The notes under the pieces were generated by a model. It was not told the origin of the DNA. It did not search any database and saw only the letters and a program-made list of their open reading frames with translations. The translations under genes were made by a program, and so were the position numbers. A DNA stretch of 64,000 nucleotides from Auanema rhodensis (Eukaryota > Nematoda > Chromadorea > Rhabditida > Rhabditidae), in the NCBI GenBank assembly GCA_964057225.1, contig OZ059900.1, positions 19,607,638 to 19,671,637 on the forward strand. The letters are read 5' to 3'. Below, piece by piece: positions 53,315-64,000 of the stretch; position 1 is the stretch's first letter, and the number at the start of each line of letters is the position of its first letter.

Positions 53315-55349
53315 CGAACAATTTTGAGCTAGGTTTCATTGACATTGCATGAGTTTGAACACATGAAATCGTAAGTCAAAACCTTGTTTACAGCGAAATT
53401 TCCAAAAACTGGTTTTCCAGCATAATAAAATATTTCTCATGGGAAATACTGTGTTTTTGTATTTTTCTAGTGTTCAGCATGTAAAATGCTTCATTTTAGT
53501 ATGTAACACGCTGAAATTCGTTGCATTTGACGACTCATATGAACAAAAATCGATTTAATCAATATTAGCCATAAGGGGCGTACCCTCAGAATATGCTAAT
53601 TTCCTTAATTTTCTAACCCCTGTTTTTTTGTCGTGAAAGTGGGACTAGACGTTGTACGAACAATTTTGAGCTAGGTTTCATTGACATTGCATGAGTTTGA
53701 ACACATGAAATCGTAAGTCAAAACCTTGTTTACAGCGAAATTTCCAAAAACTGGTTTTCCAGCATAATAAAATATTTCTCATGGGAAATACTGTGTTTTT
53801 GTATTTTTCTAGTGTTCAGCATGTAAAATGCTTCATTTTAGTATGTAACACGCTGAAATTCGTTGCATTTGACGACTCATATGAACAAAAATCGATTTAA
53901 TCAATATTAGCCATAAGGGGCGTGCCCTCAGAATATGCTAATTTCCTTAATTTTCTAACCCCTGTTTTTTTGTCGTGAAAGTGGAACTAGACGTTGTACG
54001 AACAATTTTGAGCTAGGTTTCATTGACATTGCATGAGTTTGAACACATGAAATCGTAAGTCAAAACCTTGTTTACAGCGAAATTTCCAAAAACTGGTTTT
54101 CCAGCATAATAAAATATTTCTCATGGGAAATACTGTGTTTTTGTATTTTTCTAGTGTTCAGCATGTAAAATGCTTCATTTTAGTATGTAACACGCTGAAA
54201 TTCGTTGCATTTGACGACTCATATGAACAAAAATCGATTTAATCAATATTAGCCATAAGGGGCGTGCCCTCAGAATATGCTAATTTCCTTAATTTTCTAA
54301 CCCCTGTTTTTTGGCCGTGAAAGTGGGACTAGACGTTGTACAAACACTTTTGAGCTAGGTTTTATTGACATTGCATGAGTTTGAACACATGAAATCGTAA
54401 GTCAAAACCTTGTTTACAGCGAAATTTCCAAAAACTGGTTTTCCAGCATAATAAAATATTTCTCATGGGAAATACTGTGTTTTTGTATTTTTCTAGTGTT
54501 CAGCATGTAAAATGCTTCATTTTAGTATGTAACACGCTGAAATTCGTTGCATTTGACGACTCATATGAACAAAAATCGATTTAATCAATATTAGCCATAA
54601 GGGGCGTGCCCTCAGAATATGCTAATTTCCTTAATTTTCTAACCCCTGTTTTTTTGTCGTGAAAGTGGGACTAGACGTTGTACGAACAATTTTGAGCTAG
54701 GTTTCATTGACATTGCATGAGTTTGAACACATGAAATCGTAAGTCAAAACCTTGTTTACAGCGAAATTTCCAAAAACTGGTTTTCCAGCATAATAAAATA
54801 TTTCTCATGGGAAATACTGTGTTTTTGTATTTTTTTAGTGTTCAGCATGTAAAATGCTTCATTTTAGTATGTAACACGCTGAAATTCGTTGCATTTGACG
54901 ACTCATATGAACAAAAATCGATTTAATCAATATTAGCCATAAGGGGCGTGCCCTCAGAATATGCTAATTCCCTTAATTTTCTAACCCCTGTTTTTTTGTC
55001 GTGAAAGTGGAACTAGACGTTGTACAAACAATTTTGAGCTAGGTTTCATTGACATTGCATGAGTTTGAACACATGAAATCGTAAGTCAAAACCTTGTTTA
55101 CAGCGAAATTTCCAAAAACTGGTTTTCCAGCATAATAAAATATTTCTCATGGGAAATACTGTGTTTTTGTATTTTTCTAGTGTTCAGCATGTAAAATGCT
55201 TCATTTTAGTATGTAACACGCTGAAATTCGTTGCATTTGACGACTCATATGAACAAAAATCGATTTAATCAATATTAGCCATAAGGGGCGTGCCCTCAGA
55301 ATATGCTAATTTCCTTAATTTTCTAACCCCTGTTTTTTTGTCGTGAAAG

Positions 55350-58300
55350 TGGGACTAGACGTTGTACGAACAATTTTGAGCTAGGTTTCATTGACATTGC
55401 ATGAGTTTGAACACATGAAATCGTAAGTCAAAACGTTGTTTACAGCGAAATTTCCAAAAACTGGTTTTCCAGCATAATAAAATATTTCTCATGGAAAATA
55501 CTGTGTTTTTGTATTTTTCTAGTGTTCAGCATGTAAAATGCTTCATTTTAGTATGTAACACGCTGAAATTCGTTGCATTTGACGACTCATATGAACAAAA
55601 ATCGATTTAATCAATATTAGCCATAAGGGGCGTGCCCTCAGAATATGCTAATTTCCTTAATTTTCTAACCCCTGTTTTTTTGTCGTGAAAGTGGAACTAG
55701 ACGTTGTACGAACAATTTTGAGCTAGGTTTCATTGACATTGCATGAGTTTGAACACATGAAATCGTAAGTCAAAACCTTGTTTACAGCGAAATTTCCAAA
55801 AACTGGTTTTCCAGCATAATAAAATATTTCTCATGGGAAATACTGTGTTTTTGTATTTTTCTAGTGTTCAGCATGTAAAATGCTTCATTTTAGTATGTAA
55901 CACGCTGAAATTCGTTGCATTTGACGACTCATATGAACAAAAATCGATTTAATCAATATTAGCCATAAGGGGCGTGCCCTCAGAATATGCTAATTTCCTT
56001 AATTTTCTAACCCCTGTTTTTTTGTCGTGAAAGTGGAACTAGACGTTGTACGAACAATTTTGAGCTAGGTTTCATTGACATTGCATGAGTTTGAACACAT
56101 GAAATCGTAAGTCAAAACCTTGTTTACAGCGAAATTTCCAAAAACTGGTTTTCCAGCATAATAAAATATTTCTCATGGGAAATACTGTGTTTTTGTATTT
56201 TTCTAGTGTTCAGCATGTAAAATGCTTCATTTTAGTATGTAACACGCTGAAATTCGTTGCATTTGACGACTCATATGAACAAAAATCGATTTAATCAATA
56301 TTAGCCATAAGGGGCGTGCCCTCAGAATATGCTAATTTCCTTAATTTTCTAACCCCTGTTTTTTTGTCGTGAAAGTGGAACTAGACGTTGTACGAACAAT
56401 TTTGAGCTAGGTTTCATTGACATTGCATGAGTTTGAACACATGAAATCGTAAGTCAAAACCTTGTTTACAGCGAAATTTCCAAAAACTGGTTTTCCAGCA
56501 TAATAAAATATTTCTCATGGGAAATACTGTGTTTTTGTATTTTTCTAGTGTTCAGCATGTGAAATGCTTCATTTTAGTATGTAACACGCTGAAATTCGTT
56601 GCATTTGACGACTCATATGAACAAAAATCGATTTAATCAATATTAGCCATAAGGGGCGTGCCCTCAGAATATGCTAATTTCCTTAATTTTCTAACCCCTG
56701 TTTTTTTGTCGTGAAAGTGGAACTAGACGTTGTACGAACAATTTTGAGCTAGGTTTCATTGACATTGCATGAGTTTGAACACATGAAATCGTAAGTCAAA
56801 ACCTTGTTTACAGCGAAATTTCCAAAAACTGGTTTTCCAGCATAATAAAATATTTCTCATGGGAAATACTGTGTTTTTGTATTTTTCTAGTGTTCAGCAT
56901 GTAAAATGCTTCATTTTAGTATGTAACACGCTGAAATTCGTTGCATTTGACGACTCATATGAACAAAAATCGATTTAATCAATATTAGCCATAAGGGGCG
57001 TGCCCTCAGAATATGCTAATTTCCTTAATTTTCTAACCCCTGTTTTTTTGTCGTGAAAGTGGGACTAGACGTTGTACGAACAATTTTGAGCTAGGTTTCA
57101 TTGACATTGCATGAGTTTGAACACATGAAATCGTAAGTCAAAACCTTGTTTACAGCGAAATTTCCAAAAACTGGTTTTCCAGCATAATAAAATATTTCTC
57201 ATGGAAAATACTGTGTTTTTGTATTTTTCTAGTGTTCAGCATGTAAAATGCTTCATTTTAGTATGTAACACGCTGAAATTCGTTGCATTTGACGACTCAT
57301 ATGAACAAAAATCGATTTAATCAATATTAGCCATAAGGGGCGTGCCCTCAGAATATGCTAATTCCCTTAATTTTCTAACCCCTGTTTTTTTGTCGTGAAA
57401 GTGGAACTAGACGTTGTACGAACAATTTTGAGCTAGGTTTCATTGACATTGCATGAGTTTGAACACATGAAATCGTAAGTCAAAACCTTGTTTACAGCGA
57501 AATTTCCAAAAACTGGTTTTCCAGCATAATAAAATATTTCTCATGGGAAATACTGTGTTTTTGTATTTTTCTAGTGTTCAGCATGTAAAATGCTTCATTT
57601 TAGTATGTAACACGCTGAAATTCGTTGCATTTGACGACTCATATGAACAAAAATCGATTTAATCAATATTAGCCATAAGGGGCGTGCCCTCAGAATATGC
57701 TAATTTCCTTAATTTTCTAACCCCTGTTTTTTTGTCGTGAAAGTGGAACTAGACGTTGTACGAACAATTTTGAGCTAGGTTTCATTGACATTGCATGAGT
57801 TTGAACACATGAAATCGTAAGTCAAAACCTTGTTTACAGCGAAATTTCCAAAAACTGGTTTTCCAGCATAATAAAATATTTCTCATGGGAAATACTGTGT
57901 TTTTGTATTTTTCTAGTTTTCAGCATGTAAAATGCTTCATTTTAGTATGTAACACGCTGAAATTCGTTGCATTTGACGACTCATATGAACAAAAATCGAT
58001 TTAATCAATATTAGCCATAAGGGGCGTGCCCTCAGAATATGCTAATTTCCTTAATTTTCTAACCCCTGTTTTTTTGTCGTGAAAGTGGAACTAGACGTTG
58101 TACGAACAATTTTGAGCTAGGTTTCATTGACATTGCATGAGTTTGAACACATGAAATCGTAAGTCAAAACCTTGTTTACAGCGAAATTTCCAAAAACTGG
58201 TTTTCCAGCATAATAAAATATTTCTCATGGGAAATACTGTGTTTTTGTATTTTTCTAGTGTTCAGCATGTAAAATGCTTCATTTTAGTATGTAACACGCT

Positions 58301-61300
58301 GAAATTCGTTGCATTTGACGACTCATATGAACAAAAATCGATTTAATCAATATTAGCCATAAGGGGCGTGCCCTCAGAATATGCTAATTTCCTTAATTTT
58401 CTAACCCCTGTTTTTTTGTCGTGAAAGTGGGACTAGACGTTGTACGAACAATTTTGAGCTAGGTTTCATTGACATTGCATGAGTTTGAACACATGAAATC
58501 GTAAGTCAAAACCTTGTTTACAGCGAAATTTCCAAAAACTGGTTTTCCAGCATAATAAAATATTTCTCATGGAAAATACTGTGTTTTTGTATTTTTCTAG
58601 TGTTCAGCATGTAAAATGCTTCATTTTAGTATGTAACACGCTGAAATTCGTTGCATTTGACGACTCATATGAACAAAAATCGATTTAATCAATATTAGCC
58701 ATAAGGGGCGTGCCCTCAGAATATGCTAATTTCCTTAATTTTCTAACCCCTGTTTTTTTGTCGTGAAAGTGGAACTAGACGTTGTACGAACAATTTTGAG
58801 CTAGGTTTCATTGACATTGCATGAGTTTGAACACATGAAATCGTAAGTCAAAACCTTGTTTACAGCGAAATTTCCAAAAACTGGTTTTCCAGCATAATAA
58901 AATATTTCTCATGGGAAATACTGTGTTTTTGTATTTTTCTAGTGTTCAGCATGTAAAATGCTTCATTTTAGTATGTAACACGCTGAAATTCGTTGCATTT
59001 GACGACTCATATGAACAAAAATCGATTTAATCAATATTAGCCATAAGGGGCGTGCCCTCAGAATATGCTAATTTCCTTAATTTTCTAACCCCTGTTTTTT
59101 TGTCGTGAAAGTGGAACTAGACGTTGTACGAACAATTTTGAGCTAGGTTTCATTGACATTGCATGAGTTTGAACACATGAAATCGTAAGTCAAAACCTTG
59201 TTTACAGCGAAATTTCCAAAAACTGGTTTTCCAGCATAATAAAATATTTCTCATGGGAAATACTGTGTTTTTGTATTTTTCTAGTGTTCAGCATGTAAAA
59301 TGCTTCATTTTAGTATGTAACACGCTGAAATTCGTTGCATTTGACGACTCATATGAACAAAAATCGATTTAATCAATATTAGCCATAAGGGGCGTGCCCT
59401 CAGAATATGCTAATTTCCTTAATTTTCTAACCCCTGTTTTTTTGTCGTGAAAGTGGAACTAGACGTTGTACGAACAATTTTGAGCTAGGTTTCATTGACA
59501 TTGCATGAGTTTGAACACATGAAATCGTAAGTCAAAACCTTGTTTACAGCGAAATTTCCAAAAACTGGTTTTCCAGCATAATAAAATATTTCTCATGGGA
59601 AATACTGTGTTTTTGTATTTTTCTAGTGTTCAGCATGTGAAATGCTTCATTTTAGTATGTAACACGCTGAAATTCGTTGCATTTGACGACTCATATGAAC
59701 AAAAATCGATTTAATCAATATTAGCCATAAGGGGCGTGCCCTCAGAATATGCTAATTTCCTTAATTTTCTAACCCCTGTTTTTTTGTCGTGAAAGTGGAA
59801 CTAGACGTTGTACGAACAATTTTGAGCTAGGTTTCATTGACATTGCATGAGTTTGAACACATGAAATCGTAAGTCAAAACCTTGTTTACAGCGAAATTTC
59901 CAAAAACTGGTTTTCCAGCATAATAAAATATTTCTCATGGGAAATACTGTGTTTTTGTATTTTTCTAGTGTTCAGCATGTGAAATGCTTCATTTTAGTAT
60001 GTAACACGCTGAAATTCGTTGCATTTGACGACTCATATGAACAAAAATCGATTTAATCAATATTAGCCATAAGGGGCGTGCCCTCAGAATATGCTAATTT
60101 CCTTAATTTTCTAACCCCTGTTTTTTTGTCGTGAAAGTGGAACTAGACGTTGTACGAACAATTTTGAGCTAGGTTTCATTGACATTGCATGAGTTTGAAC
60201 ACATGAAATCGTAAGTCAAAACCTTGTTTACAGCGAAATTTCCAAAAACTGGTTTTCCAGCATAATAAAATATTTCTCATGGGAAATACTGTGTTTTTGT
60301 ATTTTTCTAGTGTTCAGCATGTAAAATGCTTCATTTTAGTATGTAACACGCTGAAATTCGTTGCATTTGACGACTCATATGAACAAAAATCGATTTAATC
60401 AATATTAGCCATAAGGGGCGTGCCCTCAGAATATGCTAATTTCCTTAATTTTCTAACCCCTGTTTTTTTGTCGTGAAAGTGGGACTAGACGTTGTACGAA
60501 CAATTTTGAGCTAGGTTTCATTGACATTGCATGAGTTTGAACACATGAAATCGTAAGTCAAAACCTTGTTTACAGCGAAATTTCCAAAAACTGGTTTTCC
60601 AGCATAATAAAATATTTCTCATGGAAAATACTGTGTTTTTGTATTTTTCTAGTGTTCAGCATGTAAAATGCTTCATTTTAGTATGTAACACGCTGAAATT
60701 CGTTGCATTTGACGACTCATATGAACAAAAATCGATTTAATCAATATTAGCCATAAGGGGCGTGCCCTCAGAATATGCTAATTCCCTTAATTTTCTAACC
60801 CCTGTTTTTTTGTCGTGAAAGTGGAACTAGACGTTGTACGAACAATTTTGAGCTAGGTTTCATTGACATTGCATGAGTTTGAACACATGAAATCGTAAGT
60901 CAAAACCTTGTTTACAGCGAAATTTCCAAAAACTGGTTTTCCAGCATAATAAAATATTTCTCATGGGAAATACTGTGTTTTTGTATTTTTCTAGTGTTCA
61001 GCATGTAAAATGCTTCATTTTAGTATGTAACACGCTGAAATTCGTTGCATTTGACGACTCATATGAACAAAAATCGATTTAATCAATATTAGCCATAAGG
61101 GGCGTGCCCTCAGAATATGCTAATTCCCTTAATTTTCTAACCCCTGTTTTTTTGTCGTGAAAGTGGAACTAGACGTTGTACGAACAATTTTGAGCTAGGT
61201 TTCATTGACATTGCATGAGTTTGAACACATGAAATCGTAAGTCAAAACCTTGTTTACAGCGAAATTTCCAAAAACTGGTTTTCCAGCATAATAAAATATT

Positions 61301-62340
61301 TCTCATGGAAAATACTGTGTTTTTGTATTTTTCTAGTGTTCAGCATGTAAAATGCTTCATTTTAGTATGTAACACGCTGAAATTCGTTGCATTTGACGAC
61401 TCATATGAACAAAAATCGATTTAATCAATATTAGCCATAAGGGGCGTGCCCTCAGAATATGCTAATTCCCTTAATTTTCTAACCCCTGTTTTTTTGTCGT
61501 GAAAGTGGAACTAGACGTTGTACGAACAATTTTGAGCTAGGTTTCATTGACATTGCATGAGTTTGAACACATGAAATCGTAAGTCAAAACCTTGTTTACA
61601 GCGAAATTTCCAAAAACTGGTTTTCCAGCATAATAAAATATTTCTCATGGGAAATACTGTGTTTTTGTATTTTTCTAGTGTTCAGCATGTAAAATGCTTC
61701 ATTTTAGTATGTAACACGCTGAAATTCGTTGCATTTGACGACTCATATGAACAAAAATCGATTTAATCAATATTAGCCATAAGGGGCGTGCCCTCAGAAT
61801 ATGCTAATTCCCTTAATTTTCTAACCCCTGTTTTTTTGTCGTGAAAGTGGAACTAGACGTTGTACGAACAATTTTGAGCTAGGTTTCATTGACATTGCAT
61901 GAGTTTGAACACATGAAATCGTAAGTCAAAACCTTGTTTACAGCGAAATTTCCAAAAACTGGTTTTCCAGCATAATAAAATATTTCTCATGGGAAATACT
62001 GTGTTTTTGTATTTTTCTAGTGTTCAGCATGTAAAATGCTTCATTTTAGTATGTAACACGCTGAAATTCGTTGCATTTGACGACTCATATGAACAAAAAT
62101 CGATTTAATCAATATTAGCTATAAGGGGCGTGCCCTCAGAATATGCTAATTTCCTTAATTTTCTAACTCCTGTTTTTTTGTCGTGAAAGTGGGACTAGAC
62201 GTTGTACGAACAATTTTGAGCTAGGTTTCATTGACATTGCATGAGTTTGAACACATGAAATCGTAAGTCAAAACCTTGTTTACAGCGAAATTTCCAAAAA
62301 CTGGTTTTCCAGCATAATAAAATATTTCTCATGGGAAATA
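55350..62340 (-). repeat. Variable-length higher-order units marked by gtgggac + atggaaaata
   Basis: A monomer carrying both gtgggactag and, 140 bases on, atggaaaata recurs with the second marker at 55491, 57201, 58569 and 60621. The spacings are 5, 4 and 6 monomers. A fifth atggaaaata (61305) has gtggaactag instead and looks recombinant. The reverse complement of this marker pair is the attttccatg + ctagtccc monomer of the forward block (2581 and 4291), which links the two blocks. Confidence 0.82.
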
Positions 62341-64000
62341 CTGTGTTTTTGTATTTTTCTAGTGTTCAGCATGTAAAATGCTTCATTTTAGTATGTAACA
62401 CGCTGAAATTCGTTGCATTTGACGACTCATATGAACAAAAATCGATTTAATCAATATTAGCCATAAGGGGCGTACCCTCAGAATATGCTAATTCCCTTAA
62501 TTTTCTAACCCCTGTTTTTTTGTCGTGAAAGTGGAACTAGACGTTGTACGAACAATTTTGAGCTAGGTTTCATTGACATTGCATGAGTTTGAACACATGA
62601 AATCGTAAGTCAAAACCTTGTTTACAGCGAAATTTCCAAAAACTGGTTTTCCAGCATAATAAAATATTTCTCATGGGAAATACTGTGTTTTTGTATTTTT
62701 CTAGTGTTCAGCATGTGAAATGCTTCATTTTAGTATGTAACACGCTGAAATTCGTTGCATTTGACGACTCATATGAACAAAAATCGATTTAATCAATATT
62801 AGCCATAAGGGGCGTGCCCTCAGAATATGCTAATTCCCTTAATTTTCTAACTCCTGTTTTTTTGTCGTGAAAGTGGAACTAGACGTTGTACGAACAATTT
62901 TGAGCTAGGTTTCATTGACATTGCATGAGTTTGAACACATGAAATCGTAAGTCAAAACCTTGTTTACAGCGAAATTTCCAAAAACTGGTTTTCCAGCATA
63001 ATAAAATATTTCTCATGGGAAATACTGTGTTTTTGTATTTTTCTAGTGTTCAGCATGTGAAATGCTTCATTTTAGTATGTAACACGCTGAAATTCGTTGC
63101 ATTTGACGACTCATATGAACAAAAATCGATTTAATCAATATTAGCCATAAGGGGCGTGCCCTCAGAATATGCTAATTTCCTTAATTTTCTAACCCCTGTT
63201 TTTTTGTCGTGAAAGTGGAACTAGACGTTGTACGAACAATTTTGAGCTAGGTTTCATTGACATTGCATGAGTTTGAACACATGAAATCGTAAGTCAAAAC
63301 CTTGTTTACAGCGAAATTTCCAAAAACTGGTTTTCCAGCATAATAAAATATTTCTCATGGGAAATACTGTGTTTTTGTATTTTTCTAGTGTTCAGCATGT
63401 GAAATGCTTCATTTTAGTATGTAACACGCTGAAATTCGTTGCATTTGACGACTCATATGAACAAAAATCGATTTAATCAATATTAGCCATAAGGGGCGTG
63501 CCCTCAGAATATGCTAATTTCCTTAATTTTCTAACCCCTGTTTTTTTGTCGTGAAAGTGGAACTAGACGTTGTACGAACAATTTTGAGCTAGGTTTCATT
63601 GACATTGCATGAGTTTGAACACATGAAATCGTAAGTCAAAACCTTGTTTACAGCGAAATTTCCAAAAACTGGTTTTCCAGCATAATAAAATATTTCTCAT
63701 GGGAAATACTGTGTTTTTGTATTTTTCTAGTGTTCAGCATGTAAAATGCTTCATTTTAGTATGTAACACGCTGAAATTCGTTGCATTTGACGACTCATAT
63801 GAACAAAAATCGATTTAATCAATATTAGCCATAAGGGGCGTGCCCTCAGAATATGCTAATTTCCTTAATTTTCTAACCCCTGTTTTTTTGTCGTGAAAGT
63901 GGAACTAGACGTTGTACGAACAATTTTGAGCTGGGTTTCATTGACATTGCATGAGTTTGAACACATGAAATCGTAAGTCAAAACCTTGTTTACAGCGAAA

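Larger units (their letters stand above)
50377..55244 (-). repeat. Higher-order repeat: 9-monomer unit (3,078 bp), partial second copy
   Basis: About 50377-52170 matches 53455-55248 at an offset of 9 x 342 bp. Shared rare markers are cgtaccctca (50501/53579), ttttggccgt (51231/54309) with the linked gtacaaacactt and ggttttattg, and atttttttag (51751/54829). The match ends where tcatattaac (52167) faces tcatatgaac. The first copy begins exactly at orientation switch 3. Confidence 0.86.
50377..64000 (-). repeat. 342-bp satellite array, right-hand reversed block
   Basis: These 13.6 kb hold the same satellite on the minus strand. The gtattttt element at 50381 and at 63719 lies exactly 39 x 342 bp apart, so there is no net indel across the block. 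It lacks the ttaat, ttcct and cgactaaa variants that mark most of the forward block. It has its own markers (gtaccctc at about 50503, 53581 and 62473; ttggccgt at about 51235 and 54313; ctcatggaaaatac at five sites). The array runs off the right edge of the window. A single cccagctc-type copy (read as gagctggg on +) occurs at the very end, near 63930. Confidence 0.97.

Noticed and set aside
1-64000. CRISPR array
   Set aside because: Repeats are 342 bp with no unique spacers; this is tandem satellite DNA, not a 25-40-bp repeat and spacer array.
1-64000. Repetitive protein gene, because 342 and 345 are both multiples of three
   Set aside because: Only one short open frame exists in the whole window, so stops recur in every frame in each monomer. 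The 3-bp step is explained by A-tract slippage.

Overview
The whole 64 kb window is one uninterrupted eukaryotic satellite-DNA array. A 342-bp, AT-rich monomer (about 34% GC, counted on the copy at 1876-2217) is tandemly repeated about 187 times. I see no gene, RNA gene, transposon, CRISPR array or unique sequence. The size, homogeneity and higher-order structure point to constitutive heterochromatin, most plausibly (peri)centromeric, of a eukaryotic nuclear chromosome. The species cannot be named from the sequence. Long AT-rich monomers with frequent array inversions and a CENP-B-box-like motif recall arrays described in tenebrionid beetles and other invertebrates, but that is only a resemblance.

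Layout by orientation, calling the strand that reads agaaaaataca...tgctgaacact 'forward': forward 1-583; reverse 582-1676; forward 1677-50378 (141 complete monomers plus a partial at each end); reverse 50377-64000 (39.8 periods with no indel). Two of the three switch points show 2 bp of shared bases and the third at most 1 bp. Monomer phase is not kept across any of them, so the small reversed block is not a simple cut-and-flip inversion.

Inside the forward block, monomers carry a limited set of shared (diagnostic) variants, which reveals nested higher-order repeats: a 5-mer (1,710 bp) and a 4-mer (1,368 bp) at 1.8-7.3 kb; a 22-monomer unit of 7,530 bp duplicated in tandem at 7.03-22.2 kb with no difference found; 3- and 5-mer patterns at 22-30 kb; alternating 3- and 4-mers at 30-38.8 kb; a 7-mer (2,394 bp) at 40.3-44.6 kb; and a 3-mer (1,026 bp) at 44.8-47.0 kb. 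The right-hand reverse block has a 9-mer (3,078 bp) with a nested dimer (684 bp), then 4- to 6-mers. All monomers I traced in the + strand block are 342 bp except nine of 345 bp, which carry 3 extra bases in an A-tract.

Variants are zoned along the array. The monomer carrying two rare variants at 1726 and 1774 (forward) recurs in inverted orientation at 62120 and 62168, followed by a similar order of neighbours, so the two ends of the window appear to be inverted relatives. Shared variation is concentrated in a few parts of the monomer, leaving two nearly invariant stretches (phases about 28-117 and 238-312). These hold a CENP-B-box-like 17-mer and several short palindromes. Phase numbers below count from the first base of agaaaaatac = 1. 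Comparisons were made by eye at diagnostic sites, not by full alignment.
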